Program-made: the position numbers and the translations under genes | Part shown: positions 12,184 through 24,793 of the stretch, piece by piece | Numbering within the stretch: position 1 is the first letter of the stretch | Layout: each line of letters opens with the position of its first letter | Notes under the pieces: generated by a model | Told to the model about the DNA's origin: nothing | Database searches by the model: none | The model's input: only the letters and a program-made list of their open reading frames with translations | DNA from: Pollenia angustigena | Taxonomy: Eukaryota; Arthropoda; Insecta; Diptera; Polleniidae | Length of the DNA stretch: 64,000 nt | NCBI GenBank assembly: GCA_930367215.1 | Contig: OV884057.1 | Location: forward strand, 250,196,830-250,260,829 | Direction of reading: 5' to 3'

Positions 12184-12300
12184 TAGCTTAATACTCTGTT
12201 CAGTATTTTGAGCGAAATGATGTAAAACTCAATATAAATACGAAGTTTTTCTAACAACATGTTTGTTTTTCATGTAAAACAATTATAGATCATATTGATT
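12184..12300. mobile_element. MITE fragment, AGCCTGG family, copy A5
   Basis: One end only: GCTTAATACTCTGTTCAGTATTTTG, with interior homologous to copy A3 (AAACTCAATATAAA). The other end is absent. Confidence 0.5.
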
Positions 12301-12603
12301 CGCTATGGTTTTTATAGCAAACATTACAAAAATAAAATATCAAAATGGAGAAAAGTTTTTTGTTTCTTTCTAAATAAATATCAGCATGTTGCAGCGAAGA
12401 CACTACTAGTATTCTACTAAGTTTATTTCGGTTTGAAAAAAAAGTATATAAATTTAAGAAGGACTTTAAAACTGGAAGTTTAATGGGTAAAAATTAAAGG
12501 AAGCCTTAGGTTTTTCCTCATATCTCAGCCTTTTATGGAACAATCTAGTTGCATTTCAAAGCAAAATATTCCGCGCAACATGTAATATAAATATATAACA
12601 ACC

Positions 12604-13334
12604 TGTACCCATATTCTGTAACTATAGTGAGAATTTCTCGCATAGAAAAGATGTGAAACAAAATATTCCATCGTTTCTCGAAAAGTGAGAAAAAAGTGAG
12701 TCTGTAACTCATGCCGAAAACTATCAAAAGAGATTACGTCTTTACGTTATAAGTGTCATAACATTGCTCTCGAAGCCGGTGTAACATTGCAGGCGTTGAC
12801 AACGCCGGTCACACATATCACTTACGACGACCAAAATTACTAAAATTTTAAATTTTTCAACGACAGCACGAAAATACAACCGTCAGCTATATCCAATAAT
12901 GTTAAGTGCGACTTTAATGTTTGTTGTTTGCAAACAAGCTTTGAAAACATTCGTATATTTTATAAAAATGTAAAAAGCAAAATAATTAAACAATAAAAAA
13001 ATGTGCCAGGAACAAAATATTTTTATTATTATTCTTGGTATTTTGCATTTTTAATTGTTTTTTAGTGTTAAAATTTTTTCTCTCCCCATTTTTATTCATG
13101 AGTTTATTTGACAGTTCAATGCAGGAACTTTTCTCACAAAAATATTACACACACTTTTCCTGTAAATTGGCGAGTAATTTCCTAACGTGACAGCTAGTAC
13201 TCGCCAAAAAAAAAGTTACAGACACAGTTTAGTGAGAAAAACAGCTGTTTGTTTCCATAAGTATGGCATTTTTGTTTCATTTACACGTTGCAATCGAAAA
13301 TTTTCTCGACGCGAGAGTTACAGAACATGGGCAC
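12604..13334. mobile_element. inverted-repeat element with CCCATRTTCTGTAACT ends
   Basis: Left GTACCCATATTCTGTAACT (about 12605) and right AGTTACAGAACATGGGCAC (about 13316-13334) are near-perfect inverted repeats about 730 bp apart. A GAGAATTTCTCG type block follows each end. No transposase is visible, so this would be a non-autonomous DNA element of unknown family. Confidence 0.5.
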
Positions 13335-13339
13335 TGGTC

Positions 13340-13452
13340 CGCATTATATCTGGGACCTTCGAAAAACCCATTTCAACATACACATGGACAGACACACTGA
13401 CAATCTTATACAAAAAGGAACCCTTTCTACCTAGCGTTGAGGGTATAATAAA
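13340..13452 (+). mobile_element. mini-me-like repeat, 3' fragment
   Basis: It contains ATATCTGGGACCTTCG, ACATGGACAGACACACTGAC and the terminal GAGGGTATAATAAAG, in the order seen in the other copies. It abuts the element ending at 13334. Confidence 0.4.
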
Positions 13453-14539
13453 GTCTTTTCAATATGTTGCTAACACAGTTTTATTTATTTTACAAATTTG
13501 CTGATTTAAATATTTTTCAAAATATCTTAAAAATCTAATATGATTTTAAATACCTTAAATTAAAGTATTGTATGTTAATTATTAAGACAACTTCAAGTAT
13601 TTACTATCTTTTATAATAAAAAATCAAATGTTTTATTATTGCCACATTAAAATCTATTCATTTGAAAGAAAAAATTAATAATAAATTTTAATTAAAAATG
13701 CAAATAAAAGTAACATATTGCAAATGATGATTCAAAATGAAGATTCTTTTCATATCAAGTAATCGATTAAAATACAATTGCATTTTATGATTTGTTTAAA
13801 CGTTATTAAAAATATTGCTAAGCTGAATTGAGAGTTTAATATATAAAAAATATTGCGTTATTGTAAAACTACTACATTTATAATAACAATTAAAGCAATA
13901 GACGTTTTTGTTTTATTTTAGTAACAATTTTTGAATTAATTGCATTTTAAATTAAGTACAAAAATGCAGGGGACAAGTTGAGGCATTCGATATCGATCAA
14001 AATTACAATTAAATTTAGATGGAAATCGATATCAAATACCTTAATTTGCCTCCAGTGTTATGCATAAGTGTGATATGAGGATCCAGTACTCTGAGCCGTA
14101 ATTCATTAATTATTTTAAATTAGCTGAAAAAAGGTAATACAATTAAATTTACCTAAGTTTTAAAAACTTCAGTTCAGCTTAATTATGGATATTTGATTTG
14201 AGCGAAAACTTTTAACGGCCAAATACACTTGTCAAATTTTTATCATGCAGGCGAACTCGTGTACGTGTACTGGACGTAATAGTCGCCGTCATATCTAAAT
14301 TTATTGATTTTCCACCCAGCATCGTCGGTGTCACACATACAAACACATTTTCACTAAAACTACAACAATGCTTGATGAGTATTTTGATAAGTGTATTTGT
14401 ATCTTTATAAATGTTTATATATAAGCCAAACAAATTCGGACTAATTTCTATTCAAACATGCAGTGTCCTTTTTAAAAGTCACGAAATAATTGAAAAACAA
14501 CACATTCCTTTTAATAATTCTATAAATTAAAAGTTAAAC
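13453..14539. other. AT-rich stretch without recognisable genes
   Basis: No coding or repeat signature was recognised. The 14215-14460 part is less AT-rich, but no protein family was identified in it. Confidence 0.4.
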
Positions 14540-14965
14540 TGGAAAGTGCACGGCTTAAAAAACTTAACTGGCAACATGCTTTTGCAAGTTGTTTTTGTTC
14601 TCATTTTGTTTTTTCTTAACCTACTTACAACTACAATTAATGTTGGAGAATTCCAGCCAATTGTAGTGGGGGATATAAGAAGAGATAAACTCACTGTTTA
14701 TTGTTGATGTTTTTGTTTAAACTTTGATATTTTTACAAGTGGAACTGTTGCTTATAAATCTTATACGCTTAACAGTTTTATTAAGTTTAATATCTTTTGT
14801 TTTTCTAAAATCTTTTTGGATGAAGTTTCCTGACGATCTGGCCTAAGCAACCAGTGAAATACGCATAGGAATAGCTTATCCCATCAACAATAAATTTCAA
14901 GTGTTTTTATCAAGAATAAAAATTGGGAATTAAGCACGACTAACAAAATCTTTTAAATTAAAATT
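14540..14965 (+). mobile_element. foldback/MITE family with AAAGATTTTGTTA ends, copy 2
   Basis: The right end GGAATTAAGCACGACTAACAAAATCTTTT (14926-14954) equals the right end of the copy at 61 kb. The interior CCAATTGTAGTGGGGGATATAAGAAGAG also matches. The left 110 bp (14540-14650) matches 60905-61040 in inverted orientation, so the two copies differ by a rearranged left half. Confidence 0.55.
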
Positions 14966-15069
14966 TTGTATTCCCAAAAACTACTTTGACAATTCTATAA
15001 ATTATAGGGAGCATAGTAATAAAACAAAGTAGTACAGTACATAATTGCTTAGAATATTATATATTGGAT

Positions 15070-15275
15070 CAAGGCGAACTTACTACAGGTGGTGTCGAAA
15101 CGGCATCTGATTTTGACAGTTCGGGCTTTTTTGTTTTGATTTGTTAGTGTTTTGCTAATAATGGTTGACATTTCGAGCTAATGGCACTAACAATTCAATG
15201 CAAAAAACCGTATGTTTTTTCTGTTGTTTTTGGATTGTTGTAGTTCCGACACCACCTGTAGTTGAATTCGCCTTG
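15070..15275. mobile_element. MITE with CAAGGCGAA ends, copy H1
   Basis: The left end CAAGGCGAACTTACTACAGG continues GTGGTGTCG, mirrored by CGACACCACCTGTAG and TTGAATTCGCCTTG at the right. A sister copy is at 41710-41891. Flanks share ATATTG; an imperfect 8-bp duplication is possible. A perfect GCAACATGTTGC lies just outside at 15305-15316. Confidence 0.75.
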
Positions 15276-15583
15276 ATATTGTATTATAAATTTTGATTGT
15301 GATGGCAACATGTTGCAGACTTAACATATAATTTGAAATATTTTAGAAATTTCTTAAAATCAAAACAAAATAACAATCTATGAAATATATGGCGTTTTCT
15401 TTTATACTTTAATAAATTATTCAAGCTTAAGGTCACTTTTTAAAAAATTAATTAAAATGTTTTTATTTTAGATATTTCGTTTTCCGTTGGAAATCCTCTC
15501 CAGGAAATTTTTTTTAAAAAAATATATAAGGGAAAAACATGTAAAATCACTTAAAAATGGATGATTATAATCATTCAAAAAAG

Positions 15584-15890
15584 CAAATTTCGATCTACCG
15601 AAGGTTAAAATACAATTTGGTTTAAGGATTGATGTTTGACTATTGACGTCAGCAGTCGTCGATGGCTGCGAGTGTAAGACGGCAAATCCCTCTGAGGAGA
15701 TCGAGTGGTTTCGATCGAAGCATGTCAGAGTAACCTGCAGGCCAGGGTTCGAGCCCCAGCCACAGTCAAGAATGAAAAATTATCAATAACAATTTCAATT
15801 AATTTTCATGTTGTGAAATTCCTTTCATCATAAAAATAATTTAATAAAAATTAAATTTGATGAACTTAAGCCTAATTAAAAATAATGAAA
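15584..15890 (+). mobile_element. SINE-like repeat with Pol III B box, copy 1
   Basis: A GGTTCGAGCC B-box match lies at 15746-15755, and an A-box-like AGATCGAGTGG about 45-50 bp upstream, the spacing found in tRNA-derived SINEs. The body is shared with 41600-42110 and, on the other strand, with 62528-62890. The 3' tail (CATGTTGTGAAATTCCTT, then an AATTTAATAAAAATTAAA-type segment) is also conserved. Unusually, about 100 bp upstream of the tRNA-like part is conserved too, so the true 5' end is uncertain. Confidence 0.6.
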
Positions 15891-15937
15891 ATTTGAATTA
15901 AAAATAAATAAGGTCGAAGAATAAGGATTATAGTATA

Positions 15938-16313
15938 TGGCGTTTTCTTTTCTAAAAAAAAGTGTTGCATAAGTGTTACATGTGGCTTGGCAACATTTTT
16001 AAATTCTCCCCTAATTTTTAAGAAGTGTTTCATATTTTACGTTTACAAAAGAACACAAATTTCGCCATTAAACAGTAAAATACAATAAGCGCAAGGTAAA
16101 TTCAATTCCAGGTGGTGGCAAGATTACAACAATCCAAAGCCAACAGAAACAGCAGATGTTTTTTGTATTGCACTTTTTTTTTAATTTTAAAGGGAACATC
16201 ATCAGAAAAGAACGCTTTACACTTTTAAAATTACACATGTTTTTCAGAAAAGAACATCAAAAAAGTAAAAGGCAGAATAAATGCAGACTTTTACTCAGAA
16301 AAGGAAACACCAT
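15938..16313. mobile_element. MITE with ATGGTGTTTTCTTTTC ends, copy G1
   Basis: The left end ATGGCGTTTTCTTTTC and the right end GAAAAGGAAACACCAT are inverted repeats in a TATA context. The end sequence recurs at 48056-48708 and singly near 15390 and 59200. Confidence 0.6.
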
Positions 16314-16377
16314 TATATAAAATTTTATTTTTTGGTTGTAAAATGTTGCTAGAAACTATTTTTAATTTTATCTTCCT

Positions 16378-16972
16378 CTAGCTGACCCGAAAGACGTTGT
16401 CCTGTCCAAATTAGGAAATATGTTTGCGTCCGATTTTTAAAATCCGTTAAAAAGATACGAACATTTAAAAGAAAAATTAGTCAAATCGATGGAGCGTTAA
16501 AGTGGGCGGGGCAAAATTTTCTTTCCGTAAAAAAATAAGTTGGACCATGGTGATGATTTTAAAGAAAAAATCGTCCCAATCGGTCAAGCCGTTCTCAAGT
16601 TATGCGCTTAATAGAATAAGTGGGCGTAAAAGTAGGCGTGGTACATTTTTCTTTCGATGAAAACGTTAAATGGATTAATAGAACATTTTAAAGAAAAATT
16701 TGTCAAATCAATGGAGCCGTTTTCTGATTTTAGGTAATTCGAAAAAAGTGGGCGGGGCAAAATTTTCTTTTCGCATAAATCTAAGTTAGACCATGGCGAT
16801 AATTTTAAAGAAAAAATCGTCCAAATTATATAGATGTCATCAAAAATCAGACTTCACAGTGTCACCCGCCTGAATATTCTGAAGATTCCCTGAAAATTTC
16901 ATCAAAATCGGCCCAACCATTTTGGAGTCCATACGTTACATACATTCACACATAATGTTTAATATCTATAGA
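16378..16972 (-). mobile_element. non-autonomous Helitron, copy 1
   Basis: On the minus strand it starts TCTATAGATATTAAACATT near 16972 and ends GGGTCAGCTAG at 16378, the TC...CTAG termini of Helitrons. A GAC-rich hairpin region precedes the 3' end. The interior repeats the phrases GTGGGCGGGGCAAAATTTTC and AAATCGATGGAGC in tandem. It is homologous to the copy at 42818-43483. There is no Rep/helicase coding. Confidence 0.8.
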
Positions 16973-19844
16973 AGAAGAAGATAGAAGATTGTAAACAATT
17001 AAAATTAAAAAGGGCAAAGATAAAAATAAAAAAATTCCAACCCTAGAATTTCATAATCTGGATACAAGGGCAATGAAGAAGAAAAGTTGCTGCAACAAAA
17101 ATCGTAAGTCTGGTCGATAACTTTGTAAGGCTTGTTGTAAAAATCACCACGCAAAAACAAAATAAAAACAATATAAATTGCACTTATTTCGCAAGAAAAC
17201 TTAACTGTTTCGTTAACTTTGTCATTTTTTTTTTATAATTTTTAGTTTCTACTAAAAAATATCAAAAAATTTACATAATAATAATATTTAAGAGTCGTTG
17301 ACAAAATGTTGCAGCAATTTGTTAAAAAAAAAAAATTAAATCAGTTTCACTTGTCGTACATAAAATTAATCATATAAAAATTATGTGAATATCTAAACAG
17401 AGCTGAAAGATTGGCAAATATAAAAGTCAACTAAAAATTTAATATTCAATTTACGCTAATAAAATTTGAATATTAATTTGGTTGTCCAAAGTTGTTTTAG
17501 CAAGCATTTTCATAGATTTACAGCTATAAAATGTTTAAATTTAGTTTTTTATTATGACATGATAAAAACATGAACAACATTAAATAAGAAAGATTGGAAA
17601 TAATTAAAACGAAGCTTAAACTCTGACAGGAATTCTGACAGGACATGCGTAAATTGAATTTGTTTAGAAGCCAAAAAATCTGGTATAGCGCAAATATTCG
17701 GTCAAATTTCATCCCTTATGGATTTTTCTAAATTTTATCCCAGCAAGTTGTTATTGAAACCGCTTAAGGGTTATCTACACTATCACAAAAGTCTTACGTG
17801 TTTTGAGAAAAAAACAACCTTGTCATTATAAGTCGTTATTTTTTTTTTGAAAATTCTCAAGCAGTTATTAGATCGAGGCAGCATTTTCGTCTAAATAGTT
17901 AAGACTTGTGTGAAAGCGTAAAATGGCCTTTAACAATCTATCCATAGAATCTACAACCAGGTTCAGGTCAAGGAATTGTTATGTTTCCATTGATTTAGTG
18001 GATAAAGGGCGTCAGGTTCGGCAGGACATTTGAAAATTTGGGCATTATGGCGACCTTAATTTCAAGTTGGGCATAGTTTGGGGACAACAAGGTTTATAAA
18101 GCCTGTTGTTTCATTGCGTTCATAGATAAACCAGAAACAATTTTCTTCTCTGCGGCAGTATTTTTAATGAAATTGCAATGGGTAGTGTGATAGCTGATAT
18201 AACGACATTAATACAGTATCCTACGTCTGCTGTGTATCTGTCTTCTCTATAAAAAATCCAATACTGCCCCAGAAAAGACACGATCAAAACGATCTTGCAT
18301 ATACCTCTGTATACTATTGTCGCCCCGGGGTATTGAGGGATACATCTTGGGGATTTTCACCTATCGGTAAACCAATACCGATTTAATATCTTTCTCTCTC
18401 TCTCTCTGAAGCAAATTCTTTTCAGGATGTTAGCGAATCACGATTTATGCTAAGTTTTGTATTAATGCTACCAAATTGTCTCTTCTTTTTGCCAATTGAT
18501 CTTATTCAAGTCCAGTTTCTGATGTTGCGCAACCAGTTCAATGATTCGCCTTTCTTCGATTTTGGCTTGAAAAATAAGTTGAAGAAGTTCAAATTTTGGT
18601 TCTCGAATCATAAAGCAGAATTGTGCGCTTTGTTTTTCTTTATATTGTGTATTAAATTCATCTTTGTATCTTTTATACTTCCCCAGTTTAAAGAGAATGT
18701 GTCTTCTTTGTTTCTAAGTAGTTAGAACAAATCAAAAATTTTAAATGCGTTTATCTCGAAATGGATTTTTTGGAGTTATGCCGGTCTTGCAGCAAATGAG
18801 CGATATGTTCCGTCCGTCATATTCTTAGAAGCCGCCGGTGGTGTTTTTAGAGTCCACGATTCTGTAGAGTAAATAGTTATCGACCATATATAACATTTTA
18901 CAATTCGAAGGCAAACGTGTTGATATGACTCACGCCTCACATTTGTTGTGCACTTAACTTCCGGTTTAATTTCAGTGTTGAAAAGCATTTATTTAAGCAT
19001 TAACAACACTAAAAAATAATCTAAATTCGTTCAGTATCGACTGAAAGAATTATAAAAAATTACTTTCGAATAGAAAAAGTATTCAATCACGACTGCCAGA
19101 ATTAGGTGCAGAGGTGAGAACTCAAAGAATTCTGATGAAAGAATGATTCTTGAAACATGTACATTCAACCCAGTACCACGAAAACCAGTAGTTTCTCGGA
19201 CTTCATTCTTAGTCTGGTTGGCAGTGTGGCAGTGAGCAAAGTTAAACAGTTTCACCTCCTTAGCAAGAGGTGAGTGTACAGTACTGCCGGATCAAGCACT
19301 CGAATTGCCATCTGTGTTTGTAGTTAAATATCCCACAACATGGGTACGCCAATAAACACATTATGTCCACTTACTGTTTTTGAGTACCGTGGGGTTTGGC
19401 TGTAATGACAGGTTTTACGTTAATTGTATACTATCGTTGTGTATTTGAAGAGAACAGCGGGAGGATACCAACTATGCAATGTTAAAGCTTAGATAACGTC
19501 ATCGTTTTTTTTGTTTAATATTGGAAGAGTCTTCCTCGTGTAGGGGGTATTCGTACTCGATAAAACATTATTGTTGCTAGGATAGCATATTTGCAGCTTT
19601 GAATACTTCTTCATTACTCCACGAAGGTGTCCTCACGTTTTAAACATTTCACACACCTAATCATAAACAGGCAGAAGTCAAAACTTAAAAATATTTAGGA
19701 GAGGCAGAAAACTGGCTTAAAACACATGGTTGCAATTTTTTAATCAAATTGAGTTTCACAAATGTTAAAGAAGAAGCTTTTATTTGTGTACTGGCTTAAG
19801 AAAAAAAAAACGATTTTTATAAACTTTGAGTCATGCATGTTTAT
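16973..19844. other. long stretch without recognisable genes
   Basis: Mostly AT-rich. It contains a short CT microsatellite near 18393-18407. The region 18720-19650 is less AT-rich, and its ORFs (for example 18776-18988 minus) show no recognisable domain. Confidence 0.4.
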
Positions 19845-20135
19845 GATAAAGTGTGCGATATGTAGCCCTGGGGGTGTAGGGACCATTTCAAGTATATTTC
19901 ACCTTTTGGCTTTACATTCTCCGGGGCAAATCAGGTTCAGTCATGCCTGGAGTCCGACAATGATTTAAAATGTATAGGCCTCCTGAATTCTTCGTTATTT
20001 CTTGAGACCGAAGACTGACTAGCGATCTGGTACCGCGGTAGTCCAAATACCAGTTGATAAGGCATCGGACTGACTATTGGTTGAGGCCTCCGTTAATATG
20101 CTTCTTGCGGGAAATTCTTTCCGTCTTTCGGGAAA
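19845..20135 (-). repeat. unclassified dispersed repeat, copy 2
   Basis: The reverse complement matches 3095-3350 through several blocks, including TAACGGAGGCCT and AACCAATAGTCAGTC. Divergence and indels suggest an old element. Confidence 0.5.
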
Positions 20136-22090
20136 ATTGACTTTGCGGAAGCTTTTCTGATAGAAGTTTGCTTTTCATCAGCTTGTTTTTCGTCCGATGG
20201 AGGAGTGCTTTTTTCAAAACGTTTTTTCGGGAATTTCGTAATGGCTGTGGTGGTTCAAATCTAAATTCGCGGAAAGTGAGAATCCCACATGGAAGGCTGA
20301 CTTTTAGTCCTTGTGGGAAATTTCGGCTTGTGGCGGTTTCCCCTAAGTGTTGTTGCTATTCAACAGATGCTGCTGGTTATTCCTAAAGCAACGAAGGTTG
20401 GATAGCTCTTGCTCATAAACAATGGGCGATTGTATAATTTTTGGCTCTCGCGCACAGGGACACTTGGTAAACGCATTGTTTGCAGCCCAGTGGTTTATAT
20501 CCACTATGGGATAAGGCCAACACCGCAGGTGTATGTAAATCTGTTTCCACATATAAAGCCAACAAGATTTTTTTTTGTTAATTACCTGCTTACAACATGC
20601 TGCTATCCAAAATGTTTCTAAACATTTTTCAAATAAACATTTAAAAGTTATTAACACAAACATAAATAACTAGTGTTTTTTTATTTTGTTTTTTTGTTTT
20701 TTTTTTTTTTTTTTTTTTTGCCAAAAGGCATTATTTATTGCAGTCACGTTGTTGGTTCACTTTTTTCATCTTTTTCGATTCTTAAAATATAAACACTTTT
20801 TAAATTTTTTTCTCTTTTTTTTCATCACAAAGATGACAGACAGTCTTATAACTTCACGTTTTTGCATTTATCAAGTTTCTTTTCTGTTTTGTGTTTTCTG
20901 TTAAAATTTTAGATAAAAAATGTGTGTTTTTTAATAGTTTATTTGTTGTTTGCTTGTAAGTTGTTTTTAAAAAGGAAAAGTTTTCACTTACAAACTTCTC
21001 ATTTACGAGTATTTTCCAATAATTCTGTAAAAGAGTTAAAAGAAAAATAATTTTTTGGTATCTGTCTAAAACTGAAATTCAAACTGCAAAAGGAGTTGTC
21101 GTTGATGAATCGACTGACGTTGGTCTTGTTTGTCTTGTTTACTTAGAAAAGAAAACTATTTCTTATTTTACACTTTTATTTTAGTCGATCCATCGATCAG
21201 TCTGTATTCATGCCTGGCCATCCAATAATTAATTTACGGATAAAAAATAGCTGTCGGCAATGACAACAACCAATAATGGTCATGATGGTTGTCTGTTTTT
21301 TTTTCGTCCACGATTAGATTTACTCGTAAATGAAGATGACGATGTTGATTTCAGTAAAAGTAACGAACGCACCTTTTATGTACGTTAAAACATGTGTATG
21401 ATGTCTCTGCATCAGTTGATGCGTGCTTGGCCAAATAAATGCCTCTCAACTTGTCAAGCTGTTGGCTGCTGCCTTTTTTCTAACGTTTAAACATTTAAGC
21501 CGGTTACTGGGTTAGATTTGTGGACTCATTTAAAAGCTTTCTTACTTGCCTGCCTGCCTGCCTGTCTATATGACTGTCTGTTTGTTTGTTTGTTTTATTT
21601 ATTTCTTTTCAATTTCATTTCTTTGTGTGTTTCCAATCAACAATTATTTATGTTTATAAACATTTTTATTAACTGCAAATATTTATGTTTTTGTTGCGGT
21701 TGGTCATAATTAGAGATTGTTTTAATATCCGCTTCGGTATAAGTGTTTCCGGTTTACATTTCAAATTGTGCCATTATAAGAAATTTTCTAAAATAAAAAT
21801 TTACTAGATTTGAAACGTTTTGAAACTATTTTTAATGATAAGCATTTGCAAAACAACGTAATAAAAATAATTTCAATGATTGTTAAATAATATGAAAAAA
21901 AAAGATAATAAAATTCCATGAAATACAGAAATTAATATTATGCAATTTAAGAAAAAAATGTTTGAAAATTTCTTCTTAAAAATAGTTTTTAAACCGCAAT
22001 TAAAGTATTTTGTTGGATTAAAAGTATTTCAGCAATTTGGATTATAAAATTAGAAAGAAAAGTTTGAAGTCATGAAAACTTTTGTCAAAA
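20136..22090. other. stretch with simple repeats, no genes recognised
   Basis: It contains a T run at about 20698-20719 and a GCCT/GTTT microsatellite at about 21546-21595. ORFs here reflect low-complexity T-rich sequence (poly-F and poly-L peptides). Confidence 0.45.
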
Positions 22091-22099
22091 TCAATTAAA

Positions 22100-22334
22100 A
22101 ACAAGCAATTTGACACCCAGTTTGTTTAGTTCTTTTGAGCTTTTCGAAAGTGAGCGTGTTTTCAACAGACGGACAAACGGACAGACAGACGGACATGGCT
22201 AAGTCGACTTAGAATTACTCAAGGACCCAGAATATATATACTTTTTGGGGTCTGTGATGAATAATAAAAAAGTTTCACACGAAATGACAAACTTAATATA
22301 CCCTCTTCACAACTAATTGTGGTGGAGGGTATAA
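22100..22334 (+). mobile_element. mini-me-like repeat, 3' part
   Basis: It contains a GGACAAACGGACAGACAGACGGACATGG microsatellite, CTAAGTCGACTTAGAATTACTC and GGACCCAGAATATATATAC. The terminal hairpin ATATACCCTCTTCAC / GTGGTGGAGGGTATA ends at 22334. It is very similar to 36800-36994. Confidence 0.7.
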
Positions 22335-22346
22335 AAAATGTGTATG

Positions 22347-22625
22347 GCGGCATTTATACGATGATTTGAAGAACATGTCTTTTTTTATATTCTTTTAAAG
22401 CTGCTACCAAAATCTTTTGAGACATGTCTTCTTTATTGTTGTTTTAAAAAATCGAAAATACGAATGAAAATAATACATTTAAGAAAAATTTGAAAGGGCA
22501 GTAAAAGAATATGGGAAAAACACGAATAACGCCTTTTTTCTACCCCTCTTTCTTCTCTACAGAATTTGTCTACAAATAAAAAATAAAAAAAAAACCTGTC
22601 TTTACAATCATTGTATAAATGCCGC
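22347..22625. mobile_element. MITE with GCGGCATTTATAC ends
   Basis: The left end GCGGCATTTATACGATGATT is mirrored by AATCATTGTATAAATGCCGC, 279 bp in all. Flanks do not give a clear duplication. It is non-coding. Confidence 0.65.
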
Positions 22626-23987
22626 TTATGAAATGTTTTCCAAAAATTTCATTAAATCAAACACATTGTAAAATTAAAAATGTTTATAGCAACATAGTTT
22701 GGTATGTACAATGTACATGTGGCGTTAGTTGTATATATATTCTACCCCCCCCCCCCCCCACAAATCGGTTCAGTTTTATGTAAAAGAAATACAAAAAAAA
22801 CAAAGATTGCCTTCAAGTCATTTATTCAAATGTAATTTGTTTGCATATGACTTTCTCTTAAAAACAACATTTTACAAGAATATGATATATCGCAATAATT
22901 AAGCTCTTCTAGTGAAGAACATAAGCCTCGAAGAAAGTTTTTTGCTAAAATTAATATTTTAGAAAATAATTAAGAAAATAAAAACAAAATACCAAATATT
23001 TTATATACTTTTTATATAAATAAAATGGGATTTAATGTCAAGTGGCCCAATTTTGAAATAGATGTCTTTCGATTTATTCGAATTTACACCAAGGTTAGTC
23101 CTATTCGATCGGTCAAAAAGTTTCAGAGTAAGAGGGGGTCAAAGTTTGCCATAGAGGTGTTTTTTCTTATCCATGTACTTTATTACATGTTTGTGTTAGC
23201 AATAGATATTTAATCAATATTTTTAAAAAATCAATTAATCAGGTTTAATTTGTTCGATTAAACGATTAATCGACATTTGACATTTTTAACTTATTCGATT
23301 GAACGAATCAAATTTTAAAATTTATCGATTAATCGGATAATTCTAAATACAGAAATTTTATAAATTACGAGACTTTTTTTCGATAATTTTAGAAAAAAAA
23401 AGTACTTGAGCAAAAAAACATAATTTTTTTTTATATAAAACTTGTCAATGTAGCTCCAAACTATTGCTTCACTTGCGGGCACTTAGATTTTAAAAGAGTC
23501 AATATAACTTTAGATTTTTGGAAACTTTTCACGGACATTCCAACCTCTGCTATGCTTTTGCAAATAATTTCCTCTAGAGAATCGATCGAAGTTTCTTGTT
23601 TAAAATATTAATTCATTGGACCAAATGTTGCTCCTTTGATTTTGTTGGTGGAGCATCTTTTTCAAGTACTAAGTTATAGTCACTGTGTAAATGGTACATT
23701 AGTGAAAAACATTTACTTTAATACATTTGTGGACACCTGTTACATTAAGCATTATTAGATTTAACCTTTTTACAATATTTTTAAACCAAACTCATTCTGA
23801 AGAGAGAAACGCATGAACTATGCGTGTTCTAAAAATCGAAATGAAATGGATTTAAAATCGAGCAAATTTTAAAAACGAGCCTGTAATGATAGTTCATAAA
23901 AATATACCATTTTATCTTCTTCACTTCATTCTTTAAGTATCTATAATTTTTGCAAGAACAACACTTACAACTACGGTCATTTTGTAA
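22626..23987. other. AT-rich stretch with a poly-C tract
   Basis: A run of 15 C lies at 22745-22759, unusual in this AT-rich context. No gene was recognised. Confidence 0.5.
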
Positions 23988-24150
23988 GACCCCTTTCACA
24001 CTCGGCAAGTTACTTGCGCAACTCTCGTGCACAACTCGTGGCTTGTAGACGTCAACGGTAAGGTCGGGGTAAGGAAAAAAAATTTTGTACAGACTTTGTT
24101 GTTGTCGGCAAGTTATTTGCGCAAGTAACTTGCCGAGTGGGAAAGGGGTC
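23988..24150. mobile_element. Tourist-like MITE with GACCCCTTTC ends
   Basis: The ends GACCCCTTTCACACTCGGCA and TGCCGAGTGGGAAAGGGGTC are flanked by TAA on both sides (23985-23987, 24151-24153). Pairing continues through AGTTACTTGCGCAA. The element is 163 bp, mostly stem. Confidence 0.8.
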
Positions 24151-24762
24151 TAAATAGTAATTGAATTTAAGTTATCGTTCGATTTAAATTTCACTTCATT
24201 TCGATTTCAAGAACATACCCGAGAAATTAATATAAATCGGTTAATTAACAAAATGTTATCGTTTTTTTTCTTTTGTGAACTAAATTATTAATTTATTATT
24301 ATTCAAATTATTAAAACTAACATTTTAAAATCAATCCAATTTCATCACATGCCTGATAATTTTCAGTGATATAAATTAAATATCTGTTGTTTTTGCATTC
24401 ATCAAACTAAACTCCATTAACTACGAAGTACTTATGCAACTTTAACATATTTCTTAGATACAATAATTACATGCACATCTAGATAAGTTTCGCTTCAATA
24501 ACTTTTTGTTTTCCTCTTTTTTAATTAAATAAAATACATTTAACTTTATATGCAAATTGTTATTAATCAATTTTAAGACATTACAAAATTTACATTTCCT
24601 CATAAAAAAATAAATAATAAAAAATATTTTATTTTATGAATTTTAAATTCTTTTTAAAAACTAAACTTTTAAAAATGTTAAGTTGTTGCTAAACTTTTTA
24701 TGTGCAATTTAATAACTTGTCAAATTGGGCAACCTCAATAAAATGAAGTTAAAACAACTGCA

Positions 24763-24793
<31 letters not shown>

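Noticed and set aside
15690..15765. A genuine tRNA gene
   Set aside because: A B box is present but no cloverleaf with matching acceptor arms could be drawn, and the segment recurs inside a dispersed repeat.
20168..20663. Overlapping ORFs on both strands in a less AT-rich region as a possible gene
   Set aside because: No family motif on either strand, and the region adjoins a dispersed repeat copy.
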